A stretch of 64,000 nucleotides of DNA from a bacterium. Its GTDB lineage: Bacteria > Zhuqueibacterota > Zhuqueibacteria > Residuimicrobiales > Oceaniaggregativiventaceae. The notes beneath the pieces are model-generated. The model was given only the letters and a program-made list of their open reading frames with translations, searched no databases and was not told where the DNA came from. A program made the translations under genes and the position numbers. Below are positions 8,624-17,587 of this stretch, one piece after another. The DNA lies in NCBI GenBank assembly GCA_029565675.1, contig JAKQNP010000008.1:1-64000 (forward strand), in the 5' to 3' direction. Numbering within the stretch: the stretch's first letter is position 1; every line of letters begins with the position of its first letter.

Positions 8624-9721
8624 TCAGGTGCGGATATAAAACTTGCCCGGCAGCTGCTTGATCACTCCTTTGAGTTCCAAATTGAGCAGCAAGGTGTGCA
8701 GCCGATTGACCGGAAAATCATTCATGCGCAGCAAAGTATCGATCTGCTGCGGTTGGTCGGTCAATCTGGACAGCACTTTTTCCTCATCCTCATCCAGTGT
8801 CAACAAGGGCAATTGCTGACCTGCTGGGGCTCGTGTTCCCTGCGGTTCTATCTCTTCAACAATATCATCGACCGAACGCACCAGTTTGGCTCCTTGTTGA
8901 ATCAACATATTGGTGCCAGAGCTCTTTTCGCTGTTGATATTGCCCGGCAGAGCCATGACTTCCCGTCCTTGTTCAACGGCAAAATCTGCAGTGATCAAGG
9001 CACCGCTCGATTCTCCCGCCTCAATCACCAGAACCGCTTTGGACAATCCGGAAATGATGCGGTTGCGGCGGGGAAAATTCATCGCTTCCGGCAAGGTCCC
9101 CAGGGGATATTCGGACACCACCGCTCCGCCGGCAGCAACAAGCGCTTCCGCAAGCGAACGGTTTTCCGGCGGATAGATCTGGTCACAGCCAGAGCCGAGC
9201 ACGGCGATCGTCGCGGCCTGGGCTTGCACACAGGTGCGATGCACCAAGGTATCGATTCCGCGCGCCAATCCGCTGACCAAAGTATAGCCGCGCTGTATCA
9301 ATTCACGGCTAAACTTTTCGACCATCGTCGCGCCATACGCCGATGGCTTGCGGGTGCCAACGATCGCCAAATTCGTTTTGGAATCAAGGACTCCGAAAAA
9401 ATACAAAACCAATGGAGGATCATAAATCTCTTTCAATATCGAGGGATAACCCGCATCCCAAAAGGTAAGCAACTTTGTGCCGCTCTTTTGCAGCAGGTGC
9501 ATTTGCTTTTCAGCAAATCGGCTGTCTGCCTCGTTTTTGATATACTCCGCCAATGTCTGTTCAATGCCATGCACCTGAACGAGCTGGCGCAGCGGCGCCC
9601 GCAATACCGCAGAGGGAGACTGAAATCTCTGCAACAAAAGCCGGATCTTGTGCGGTCCGATGCGCGGAACGCTTATCAGCCGAAAGAGAGAAAACAGCTC
9701 TTCAGCAGACCATTCGGTCAT
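8624..9721 (-). CDS. dprA: DNA-processing protein DprA
   Basis: DprA binds incoming single-stranded DNA during natural transformation and loads RecA onto it. The 365-residue protein has the usual order: a helix-hairpin-helix/SAM-like N-terminal region (VPRIGPHKIRLLLQRF), the Rossmann-type DprA core with GTRKPSAYG, SGLARGID and VLGSGCDQIYPPENR, the conserved SGALITADFAVEQGREV segment, and a C-terminal winged helix (about residues 300-365). Length and motifs are complete. It lies 15 bp downstream of obgE and is probably cotranscribed with it. With comEA at 36952 and the PilM-like locus it supports competence in this organism (inference). Confidence 0.95.
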   Translation of the reverse strand: MTEWSAEELFSLFRLISVPRIGPHKIRLLLQRFQSPSAVLRAPLRQLVQVHGIEQTLAEYIKNEADSRFAEKQMHLLQKSGTKLLTFWDAGYPSILKEIYDPPLVLYFFGVLDSKTNLAIVGTRKPSAYGATMVEKFSRELIQRGYTLVSGLARGIDTLVHRTCVQAQAATIAVLGSGCDQIYPPENRSLAEALVAAGGAVVSEYPLGTLPEAMNFPRRNRIISGLSKAVLVIEAGESSGALITADFAVEQGREVMALPGNINSEKSSGTNMLIQQGAKLVRSVDDIVEEIEPQGTRAPAGQQLPLLTLDEDEEKVLSRLTDQPQQIDTLLRMNDFPVNRLHTLLLNLELKGVIKQLPGKFYIRT

Positions 9722-9736
9722 GACTAGACCCTTTAA

Positions 9737-10720
<984 letters not shown>

Positions 10721-10759
10721 TTACCGGCAATCGAACTGTCCCGCTGCGACCGAATTTGT

Positions 10760-11407
10760 TTAACCTCTTTTTGTCAATTGCTGGCGATTCTTTTTCACCA
10801 ACAAATCCATATCTTTGAGGATTTTTCGCAGACCAAACCAACCGATCTTAACATGGCCGAACTCTTCTGTATTGAGAATCTTGGCGATTTGGCCTGTTCC
10901 CGCTTGCGGATGTTTGCGAATGATCTGCCGAATTTTGTCTTCCAATGTCACCACCGCAGCCGGCTCGCTGCGCGACGGCTCTGTATGGGTTTCCACCGGG
11001 CTGGCCTGGGCAGCTTCCCGCACTGGAGTCGACTTGACGGTTGATCCCAGACCACGCTCAAAATCCTTGATCGCATCTTCCAGAGTATCAAAGGCTTTGA
11101 GAATATAATGGAACTCGAGCAATTCAAACACTTCATAGACTTCGGGAATCATGCGCACCAATTTCAAATCGCCGCCCTTTTCTCGAATCCCTTTAATTTC
11201 GCTGATAAATATACCCCAACCTGCACTGCTGACATAATCGACATTGCCTAAATCAATGACAATGTTGAAGGAACCCTGTTTCAGCAAACTGCTCAGAGCA
11301 TGCTCAAGTTCCGATGAGGTGGTGGTGTCGATGTAACCACCCACCTTGATCACGGAAATGCTATTGCCTATGCCGGTTTTTTCGATGGACAATTGAATAC
11401 CTTCCAT
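10760..11407 (-). CDS. STAS-domain anti-sigma-factor antagonist with a C-terminal helix-turn-helix-like domain
   Basis: From the ATG at 11407 (GGAG six bases before it) the protein has 215 residues; the frame opens much further up but that part is untranslated leader. Residues 1-110 form a STAS domain of the SpoIIAA/RsbV type, with DLGNVDYVSSAGWG carrying the serine (Ser60/Ser61) that a partner kinase would phosphorylate. A linker of about 45 residues leads to a C-terminal domain (about 152-210; DKIRQIIRKHPQAGTGQIAK...) that resembles residues 738-795 of the kinase-phosphatase fusion encoded just upstream at 11707-15543. Known role of the family: the unphosphorylated STAS protein sequesters the kinase and frees a sigma factor. 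The partner is most likely that fusion protein; no sigma factor gene lies in the window. Confidence 0.9.
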   Translation of the reverse strand: MEGIQLSIEKTGIGNSISVIKVGGYIDTTTSSELEHALSSLLKQGSFNIVIDLGNVDYVSSAGWGIFISEIKGIREKGGDLKLVRMIPEVYEVFELLEFHYILKAFDTLEDAIKDFERGLGSTVKSTPVREAAQASPVETHTEPSRSEPAAVVTLEDKIRQIIRKHPQAGTGQIAKILNTEEFGHVKIGWFGLRKILKDMDLLVKKNRQQLTKRG

Positions 11408-11631
11408 TTTAATCTCCAATTCTTGCCCCTCGCTGGGTTTCTGACCCGCATTCGGCGCCAAGCGCTGAATCGCCAACCCGCTTATAAGGGTGCGATCACC
11501 CGTTGGTGGGAAGAATTCATCCACCCCACATAGAGAATTAGTCTGATGTTTTTCGCTGGCCCTGGTTACCGATCGATCGCCGCATGACAAGCAAAAATTC
11601 CAGTTTTTTAATACTTTATGAAAGCAATGCA
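11408..11631 (-). other. Long 5' leader of the STAS gene
   Basis: About 224 nt separate the predicted transcription start from the ATG. The leader contains several short hairpins, for example GGGTG/CACCC around CGAT and GGGT/ACCC around TTCTG or CAGAA, depending on strand. The reading frame through it is open but ends in a poor protein with no family resemblance. I recognise no known riboswitch core here. Confidence 0.45.
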
Positions 11632-11637
11632 ACTTTA

Positions 11638-11666
11638 AATATAGCGGTTCAGTAAACAAATGTCAA
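11638..11666 (-). promoter_or_regulatory. Sigma-70-type promoter of the STAS-obgE-dprA operon
   Basis: Minus-strand TTGACA (11661-11666, perfect), a 17-bp spacer and TATATT (11638-11643). It lies right after the stop of the kinase-phosphatase gene, so the STAS gene has its own promoter rather than depending on read-through. Confidence 0.85.
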
Positions 11667-11706
11667 TAAAAAAATGGCTGTGCAAGACGAACAAAGCGGT
11701 TGCTGA

Positions 11707-14700
11707 TCAATGAAGAAATTTCTTTGCCCTTTCTATGCTGCGGCGAATATCGCTTCGGTTGGGCGCAATCTGCAACAGCTTTTCCCATTTTTCCACCGCC
11801 CGCAAAAAATCGCCCTGGTTGGCATAAACCACACCGAGATTCTCATAGGCATTGGTGTTTTGTGGATCGATTCGCAGCACATTTTCATAAATTCGCTGGG
11901 CCTCGCGATATTGCTGCATGCGAAAATAAGAGTTGCCCAACAGCATTTGGGCGTGATGATCGTCGGGGAAATCCTTTAAAAACGATCGGGCCGTGTCGAT
12001 CGCCAGGTCAAATCGTTCTTCCTCATATAGCTTGCGCAAATATTTAAACTGGGAATCGCGTATCCCCTTCTGGTCGACTGGCCGTTCTCGGGTGACGATG
12101 ACAGGCTCCGGAACTGGCTTCTCGACGTCACTGTCGAATTGAGTCGGTTTTTGATCCAACAATTCGATCAGATCGTCGAAATCGAGTTTCCGTTCCGAAT
12201 CAACGGCGCTTTTTTGCGCCGCCGGCCGTTGTGGCGGTGCCTGTCTGTCGGCATCATACTTTTGCAATTGGCGGTCTATCTCTTCGTGCAAAAGATTGTC
12301 GCTGATCTGTTCATGAAACTCTTCCGCCGCTGAAGTGAGGTCTTGCCCTTCCTCGATATCCACAAATTCATCGAAAACATCCTGCAAGAGACCATTTTCG
12401 CCGGAAGATCGATCTTCATCCGTGACAACGATTGCTTCTTCAACAGCGCTTTTATCGATCGGAACCCGGTCGAGATCTTTATTTTTCTTCGGCTCTTCCA
12501 GTCCCTCGCCCATCTGGATCAATTGAACAAAATCGAGTTCCTCAATATCCACTTCACGGTTCGCGTGCGGCTCGATATCAATATCCTGCTCGAGGTTTAA
12601 ATTTGCAGCATCCGTTTCGGCGGCTGTTCCGATGCTGGCCAAGGATTCGGTTATTGCAGAATCATCTGACAACCCGGAATCCTCGTCCGCAGCCTGCTCT
12701 GCATCCGCCGTCAACAACTCATCCTCGCCGAAAAACAGGGTGGAATCGAGCCCTTGTGGTGCTGCTTCTGGTTTTTGTTCGCTTTTCTGAAGGGATTCCG
12801 GCTCCTCCTTAACCTGTTCTTTTTTAGCCAGGACCGTAGAACGCTGGTAGAATTTGCGCTTATCCAGCAAATCCTCCAATGTTGCGGCGAACAAATCTGC
12901 CGGCTCGACAGTCAGCAGATCGAATGGCGCTTTCGGTTCGCGCGATACAGCTTCATCTTTGGGCGGTTCGGGCATAGCCGCTCTTGCCTCTGCAGGCGCA
13001 GTCGTCTGCCTGGGTGTATCGGCCATGACATATTTTTCCTCTTCTTCCCCAGGCGGATTATGAAAGCCGGCTTTTTGAATGATTACCCGGCCGTCAATCG
13101 TTAGCATCGGTGTGCCGGGCGGTTTGATGCGCTTGCGCTTGCGGCCGCCGCGCATGATAAAAGCTTCGCGCAATTCATGGGTATTCAAACGCGAACGCAC
13201 CAACTCTTCATAAATCCGCGAAGTGCTGATTTCAACATTGCCATAGTAATCGGTATTCAACTCTTCAGCGATGCGTTTGGCGCCATATTCCGGAAATCTC
13301 CGAATGATATCGTAGATCTTCGTTTTTTCTTCAATGCTGAGGTGACGCGCTTCTATCGGCTCTTCTTCCGGAAGAAGGCTTTCGTCGACCTCTATCCCTT
13401 TTTGCTCGAATATTTCTTTATATTTGTTATAGGCATAGATGGAGATGCCCGCTTTTTCGCACGCCTCTTTGATGGTCCCGCCAGCCTGCACCGCTTGATA
13501 GACATCTTTGGCGCGTTTGCGTTCGAGTTTATCGGCTGTGGTCTTTTCTTTGATGCAAACCAGAGTGATATCATCGTTTTGTGGATTGCCTTCGGTAAAA
13601 GAAAGAATCTCTTGATGCAGACTGTCGACAAACTCGTCGGCCGGTCTTTTTCCCATAGTTCGTATCGACTGCAGAAACCGTTCTTCGCCGAACAGATCGC
13701 GCTGTCCGTTCATCGCTTCGGTGATGCCGTCCGTATAGATGATCAGGATATCATCCTCATTCAACGAAAGCGTATCGGATTCGATCGAATTGCGAAAAAG
13801 GTTGTTGTCGGGCAATGAGATCCCGATCGGAAATCCGCGCGGATTGAGGTAATAGGTCTTGTTGCTGCTGGCGCGAAACAGAATCATCGGATTGTGACCG
13901 GCGCTGGCATAATTCAAGCGCCTTCGTTTGGAGTCGATGATCACATAAAAAAGGGTGACAAACATACCCTTTTTCATATCGTTGACAATAAAATCGTTTA
14001 CCCTTGCCAAAACCTCGGCGGCATCTTTGACGCCGCGCGCTTCTGTGCGCAGAGCGGTGCGAATCATGGTCATGACGAGAGACCCGGGAACGCCTTTGCC
14101 AGAAACGTCGCCGACAACGATCCCGAGGCTGTCTTTGTCCACCTCCACAAAGTCAAAATAATCGCCGCCGACCTCTTTCGCCGCCTCATAGTAGGAGACA
14201 ATCTGATAACCTTCGATGTCGGGAAATTCCGAAGGCAACAAGGTCTGCTGAATTTCCTGGGCGACCTGCATCTCCTTTTGCAGGCGTTCCTGCTCAGCCA
14301 AATTCTTTTGGGAAATGCGCAATTTTTTCGTGATGTCGCTGAAAGCCTGGGCGATTTCGCCAACCTCGGTGGAGGAGTCGATGTCCATTTCGTCGACCAC
14401 CCCGGGTTGTCCCATCTGCTTGACCCATTCAGCCAGCCGGCGAAATGGATTCATGACCACATAGATCAGCACAAACAAACCCGCTGCACCAATGGCCAAA
14501 ATCAAGAGCACAATTTTCAGCATTCCCATTCGATTGGCGACGATTTCGGCACGGATTTGCGCATACTCGATTAAAAAATGGGCGGTGCAAAGCGGATTCG
14601 CCTCGACGCTTTTGACCGGATAGACAATATCGATCACCTTGCCATGATCTTGAAACGAATAGACCACTGCATCTTGCGCCACATATCGGTGATCAGATGG

Positions 14701-15543
14701 AAGCGTGAAACGGTCAATGAGCGGCTGCAAAAACTCGCGATTGCTGCTGGCCAACACCCGAGAAAAATTATCAACCACAAAGGCGCTGTGCATCAAATCG
14801 CTGTGCTTGGAAAGAATGAGAGAATTGATCGGTTTGGCCGCACTTTCCAGAACTTCCAGATCATAGCTGCCTTCGAGCAACATCTCTTGCAATTGCGTCT
14901 GCGATAGGGCGCTCATGTTGTTGGATATTTCACCTGCCAGATAAGAGCAGGCGTTTCGACCCTGGTCGAGATAGGCGTCCATCACCTGGTGGCGCGCCTG
15001 CAAAAATGTAAACGCATACCCGGCCGCCAGGATAGAGGATAAAACAGCAAGAGAAATCAACCAATAACGAGCCTTCAAGCTCAGCGGAATGGCAGAGACT
15101 GAAAACCGGGTTTTTTTCCGCTCATCAAAATGCTTGGTCAACCACAGCTCGTTGCCTTCTTCACTCTTGCGATAATCGATGTTGTCGAGCAACCGCCGCA
15201 TGATAAAAATACCCAGTCCCCCCTTTTTGCCGATTTCGACATAGCGCTGGAGGTCTGGATCGTTTACCTGGCGGGGATCAAAATATTTGCCTTGATCGAT
15301 CAGCAGGATGGTGAGGCTTTGTTTCTTGATGATGGTGCGAATGGTGATGTCGCCGTCCCAATCGCGATAGGCGTGCTTGATGATATTGGTCGCAGCTTCA
15401 TCGATCGAGAGTTTGAAGGCGTTTATGATGCGGTCGGGAATACCATGCCGTTTGCCCACGCGGGTCACAAAATCCCGCAGGTCGCCGAGGAAATCGATTT
15501 TTGCGGGAACACGCAGCTGTTCTTTTATCACACTCCGAAACAA
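11707..15543 (-). CDS. RsbW-like kinase / membrane sensor / SpoIIE-RsbU phosphatase fusion with TPR tail
   Basis: This 1278-residue protein joins parts that are usually separate. Residues 1-140 are an RsbW-type GHKL kinase with the N-box DEAATNIIKHAY (48-59) and G-box KKGGLGIFIM (106-115). Membrane helices at about 160-182 and 341-363 flank an extracytoplasmic domain of about 155 residues, followed by a HAMP-like segment and coiled coil (364-430). A PP2C/SpoIIE phosphatase spans about 430-665 with GGDYFDF, GDVSGKGVPG, YTDGITEA and NDDIT, which hold the metal-binding aspartates. A helix-turn-helix-like segment (675-715), the domain shared with the STAS protein (738-795), a long acidic linker and TPR repeats (about 1160-1278) complete it. 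It would both phosphorylate and dephosphorylate a STAS antagonist in response to an external signal (inference). The start is a TTG with AAGGAA upstream; a GTG four codons later is possible. It begins 15 bp after the PorV-like gene. Confidence 0.93.
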   Translation of the reverse strand: MFRSVIKEQLRVPAKIDFLGDLRDFVTRVGKRHGIPDRIINAFKLSIDEAATNIIKHAYRDWDGDITIRTIIKKQSLTILLIDQGKYFDPRQVNDPDLQRYVEIGKKGGLGIFIMRRLLDNIDYRKSEEGNELWLTKHFDERKKTRFSVSAIPLSLKARYWLISLAVLSSILAAGYAFTFLQARHQVMDAYLDQGRNACSYLAGEISNNMSALSQTQLQEMLLEGSYDLEVLESAAKPINSLILSKHSDLMHSAFVVDNFSRVLASSNREFLQPLIDRFTLPSDHRYVAQDAVVYSFQDHGKVIDIVYPVKSVEANPLCTAHFLIEYAQIRAEIVANRMGMLKIVLLILAIGAAGLFVLIYVVMNPFRRLAEWVKQMGQPGVVDEMDIDSSTEVGEIAQAFSDITKKLRISQKNLAEQERLQKEMQVAQEIQQTLLPSEFPDIEGYQIVSYYEAAKEVGGDYFDFVEVDKDSLGIVVGDVSGKGVPGSLVMTMIRTALRTEARGVKDAAEVLARVNDFIVNDMKKGMFVTLFYVIIDSKRRRLNYASAGHNPMILFRASSNKTYYLNPRGFPIGISLPDNNLFRNSIESDTLSLNEDDILIIYTDGITEAMNGQRDLFGEERFLQSIRTMGKRPADEFVDSLHQEILSFTEGNPQNDDITLVCIKEKTTADKLERKRAKDVYQAVQAGGTIKEACEKAGISIYAYNKYKEIFEQKGIEVDESLLPEEEPIEARHLSIEEKTKIYDIIRRFPEYGAKRIAEELNTDYYGNVEISTSRIYEELVRSRLNTHELREAFIMRGGRKRKRIKPPGTPMLTIDGRVIIQKAGFHNPPGEEEEKYVMADTPRQTTAPAEARAAMPEPPKDEAVSREPKAPFDLLTVEPADLFAATLEDLLDKRKFYQRSTVLAKKEQVKEEPESLQKSEQKPEAAPQGLDSTLFFGEDELLTADAEQAADEDSGLSDDSAITESLASIGTAAETDAANLNLEQDIDIEPHANREVDIEELDFVQLIQMGEGLEEPKKNKDLDRVPIDKSAVEEAIVVTDEDRSSGENGLLQDVFDEFVDIEEGQDLTSAAEEFHEQISDNLLHEEIDRQLQKYDADRQAPPQRPAAQKSAVDSERKLDFDDLIELLDQKPTQFDSDVEKPVPEPVIVTRERPVDQKGIRDSQFKYLRKLYEEERFDLAIDTARSFLKDFPDDHHAQMLLGNSYFRMQQYREAQRIYENVLRIDPQNTNAYENLGVVYANQGDFLRAVEKWEKLLQIAPNRSDIRRSIERAKKFLH

Positions 15544-15558
15544 GAACCGTTTTCCTTT

Positions 15559-17529
15559 TTATCTGTTCGAGGAAGAACCGGATTGCTGTTTTTGCATGCG
15601 TTCGCGCACCACATCGATACCGCGCAAAATGGCGCGATTGTTCGGCTGCAACTTTAACGCCTCTTCATAATAGCGGAGAGAAGCTTGATAATCCCCGCGC
15701 ACAAATGCATCCGACCCTTTGGAATAGAGTTCGAGCACTTCCGGCGTCATCTCCATATCGCGGGCATTGGCGCGGGCAAAGGTTTCCTGATATTTTTTCC
15801 GCAAGGCATTGTTTTCCGGATCATATTGCAGAGCGTTGCGGTAGAGCTCTGCAGCGGCTGCCCATTCCTTGTTCTGCTCCTTGATCACGGCACGGCGAAC
15901 CAGATCATCCTTATCGAGCGATTTTTCGAGGGCCCGAATGCGGTTTTCGATGAACGATTCTGCTGTCGGATTTCCGCGCGCCAATCGCTTGGCCTGGGTA
16001 AAGGTGTTGATCGCTTCAGAAGTTCGGCCTTGCTGGGCCAACTCAATCCCTTGCGTGGCCAGGCGATTGATCTTTTGGCGCAGATCCGTTTCGGCCTTGT
16101 CTTTCAAATCTTGAATATCGGCACGACCAGGGTCTAAATCAAGTGCTTTCTGGCACTCATCGATGACGGCAGGATAGTCCTCGTCTTGATAGTAAGCCAA
16201 GGCCTTCTGATGGTGGTCGCGAATGGCTTGCTCACGCAGCCGCCGTTGCGACTCCGCTTCATCCCGTTGACGGGCCAATCGCTCCTGCTCAATCCTTTTG
16301 TCCTCGATCGCTTTCTCGATCTGATCGCGCATGGCGCGCGCTTCACTGAAATCCGGATGATCACCTGTCTCATCAAAAGCGAGGACTTTATAGATTTCAT
16401 TCGCCGCGCGCTCAAATTCACCGAGGTTGATATACGAGCGGGTTTTGCTCATCGACGTGTTGATCATTTCCTGTTGCGCCTGGGCCATTTGTGTGCGGAT
16501 TTCCCGTTCGATGCGTTCCATTTCCTGCTGGCGATAATCGGCCAGGCGTTCACTGCGGGTTTTGCCCACATTGATGATCGCTGAAATGCGGTGGCTGTTG
16601 CCCAGCACCGCATCATAGCCGCTCCAGTACGAATAATCCAGCTGCATGCCGATCACCTTGAGCCCCACTCCATAGGTGAGCTGCCCATCATACAAGCCGG
16701 TGCGCACCATGGCCGTGCCGCGATAACCGTATTCAATACCGGCAAAGAAACGGGCGGGGACGCTCCGTTCTTCGCTTTTGCTCAGTTCCAGGGCCAGCTT
16801 GAATCCCGAATCCTCTGCGCCCAGCGGAAAATTCCGCATCACCCCGACGCGAAAATTGCGCGGGGTCACATCTTCGTAATCGATGATCCGCATCGAGCGC
16901 GGCAACAGGTTTTGCGCGTTGATCCCCACCACGGTATGGCGTAAACCCAAATAATCAAGTTGCGGCATAAAAAGGAAGCCCAGATCGGCGCCAAACGCAC
17001 TCCCTACCAGACTCGATGGCTGCATCGTCGCGGCGTCTTCAGGGCCGGGAAAAACCGCTCGTTCAAATTTCAGCGTCGAGCCGATTGCCAGCCAATCGAA
17101 CACATGCAGTCCGTAACCGAGCAAAAACAAGGTGCGGCTGTAATTCATTGTCCCCAACAACGCCGCGCTTTGCGTTCCCCGACTCTCGATATCATCGCTG
17201 GCCAAACGCAGCATGCCAAAAGAAAGTGAACCCCGAAATAGAGTGGGATAGGCAAAAGCGATACAATTGTACTGCCCACCATAGGGCAAATTCTGCATAT
17301 AGAACGCCATGCTCATCTGCGGCACTTGCTCAAGGGCGGCAGGATTCCAATAGAGCGCAAAGGGATCGCTGGCAGCAGCCACATTCGCACCGCCTATCGC
17401 CATGGCATTGGCCCCCACCGGCAGATCGAAGATGTCGAGCGTCCCTCCCCATCCGCTCGATCGCTGAGCCCGGCCAACCGCAGCAAGAACAAAGAGACCG
17501 ATGCATATTTTTATCAGAGTTGTCTTCAT
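15559..17529 (-). CDS. PorV/UPF0164-type outer-membrane barrel protein with C-terminal TPR domain
   Basis: The 656-residue protein starts with a signal peptide (MKTTLIKICIGLFVLAAVGRAQ). Residues about 25-330 match the PorV/PorQ-type barrel pattern: LPVGANAMAIGGANVAAASD, YWNPAALEQV and many short alternating strands. A coiled coil rich in Arg, Gln and Glu follows (about 330-420), then TPR units (about 425-656), presumably periplasmic. In Bacteroidota PorV/LptO acts in type IX secretion, binding cargo C-terminal signals. The gene directly upstream encodes a giant secreted protein with a FlgD/type IX-like C-terminus, so a shuttle-cargo relation is plausible (inference). No Shine-Dalgarno is evident. 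It is cotranscribed with both neighbours (58 bp and 15 bp gaps). Confidence 0.85.
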   Translation of the reverse strand: MKTTLIKICIGLFVLAAVGRAQRSSGWGGTLDIFDLPVGANAMAIGGANVAAASDPFALYWNPAALEQVPQMSMAFYMQNLPYGGQYNCIAFAYPTLFRGSLSFGMLRLASDDIESRGTQSAALLGTMNYSRTLFLLGYGLHVFDWLAIGSTLKFERAVFPGPEDAATMQPSSLVGSAFGADLGFLFMPQLDYLGLRHTVVGINAQNLLPRSMRIIDYEDVTPRNFRVGVMRNFPLGAEDSGFKLALELSKSEERSVPARFFAGIEYGYRGTAMVRTGLYDGQLTYGVGLKVIGMQLDYSYWSGYDAVLGNSHRISAIINVGKTRSERLADYRQQEMERIEREIRTQMAQAQQEMINTSMSKTRSYINLGEFERAANEIYKVLAFDETGDHPDFSEARAMRDQIEKAIEDKRIEQERLARQRDEAESQRRLREQAIRDHHQKALAYYQDEDYPAVIDECQKALDLDPGRADIQDLKDKAETDLRQKINRLATQGIELAQQGRTSEAINTFTQAKRLARGNPTAESFIENRIRALEKSLDKDDLVRRAVIKEQNKEWAAAAELYRNALQYDPENNALRKKYQETFARANARDMEMTPEVLELYSKGSDAFVRGDYQASLRYYEEALKLQPNNRAILRGIDVVRERMQKQQSGSSSNR

Positions 17530-17587
17530 CTTCGTTGTTGTTGCCTCGATTAAAAACGCCTATCGACGACTGTCATATGCCTGTTTT

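Noticed and set aside
11408-11659. Extended N-terminus of the STAS protein
   Set aside because: The ATG at 11407 has a good ribosome site, the STAS domain begins there, and a promoter start point lies within the open frame.
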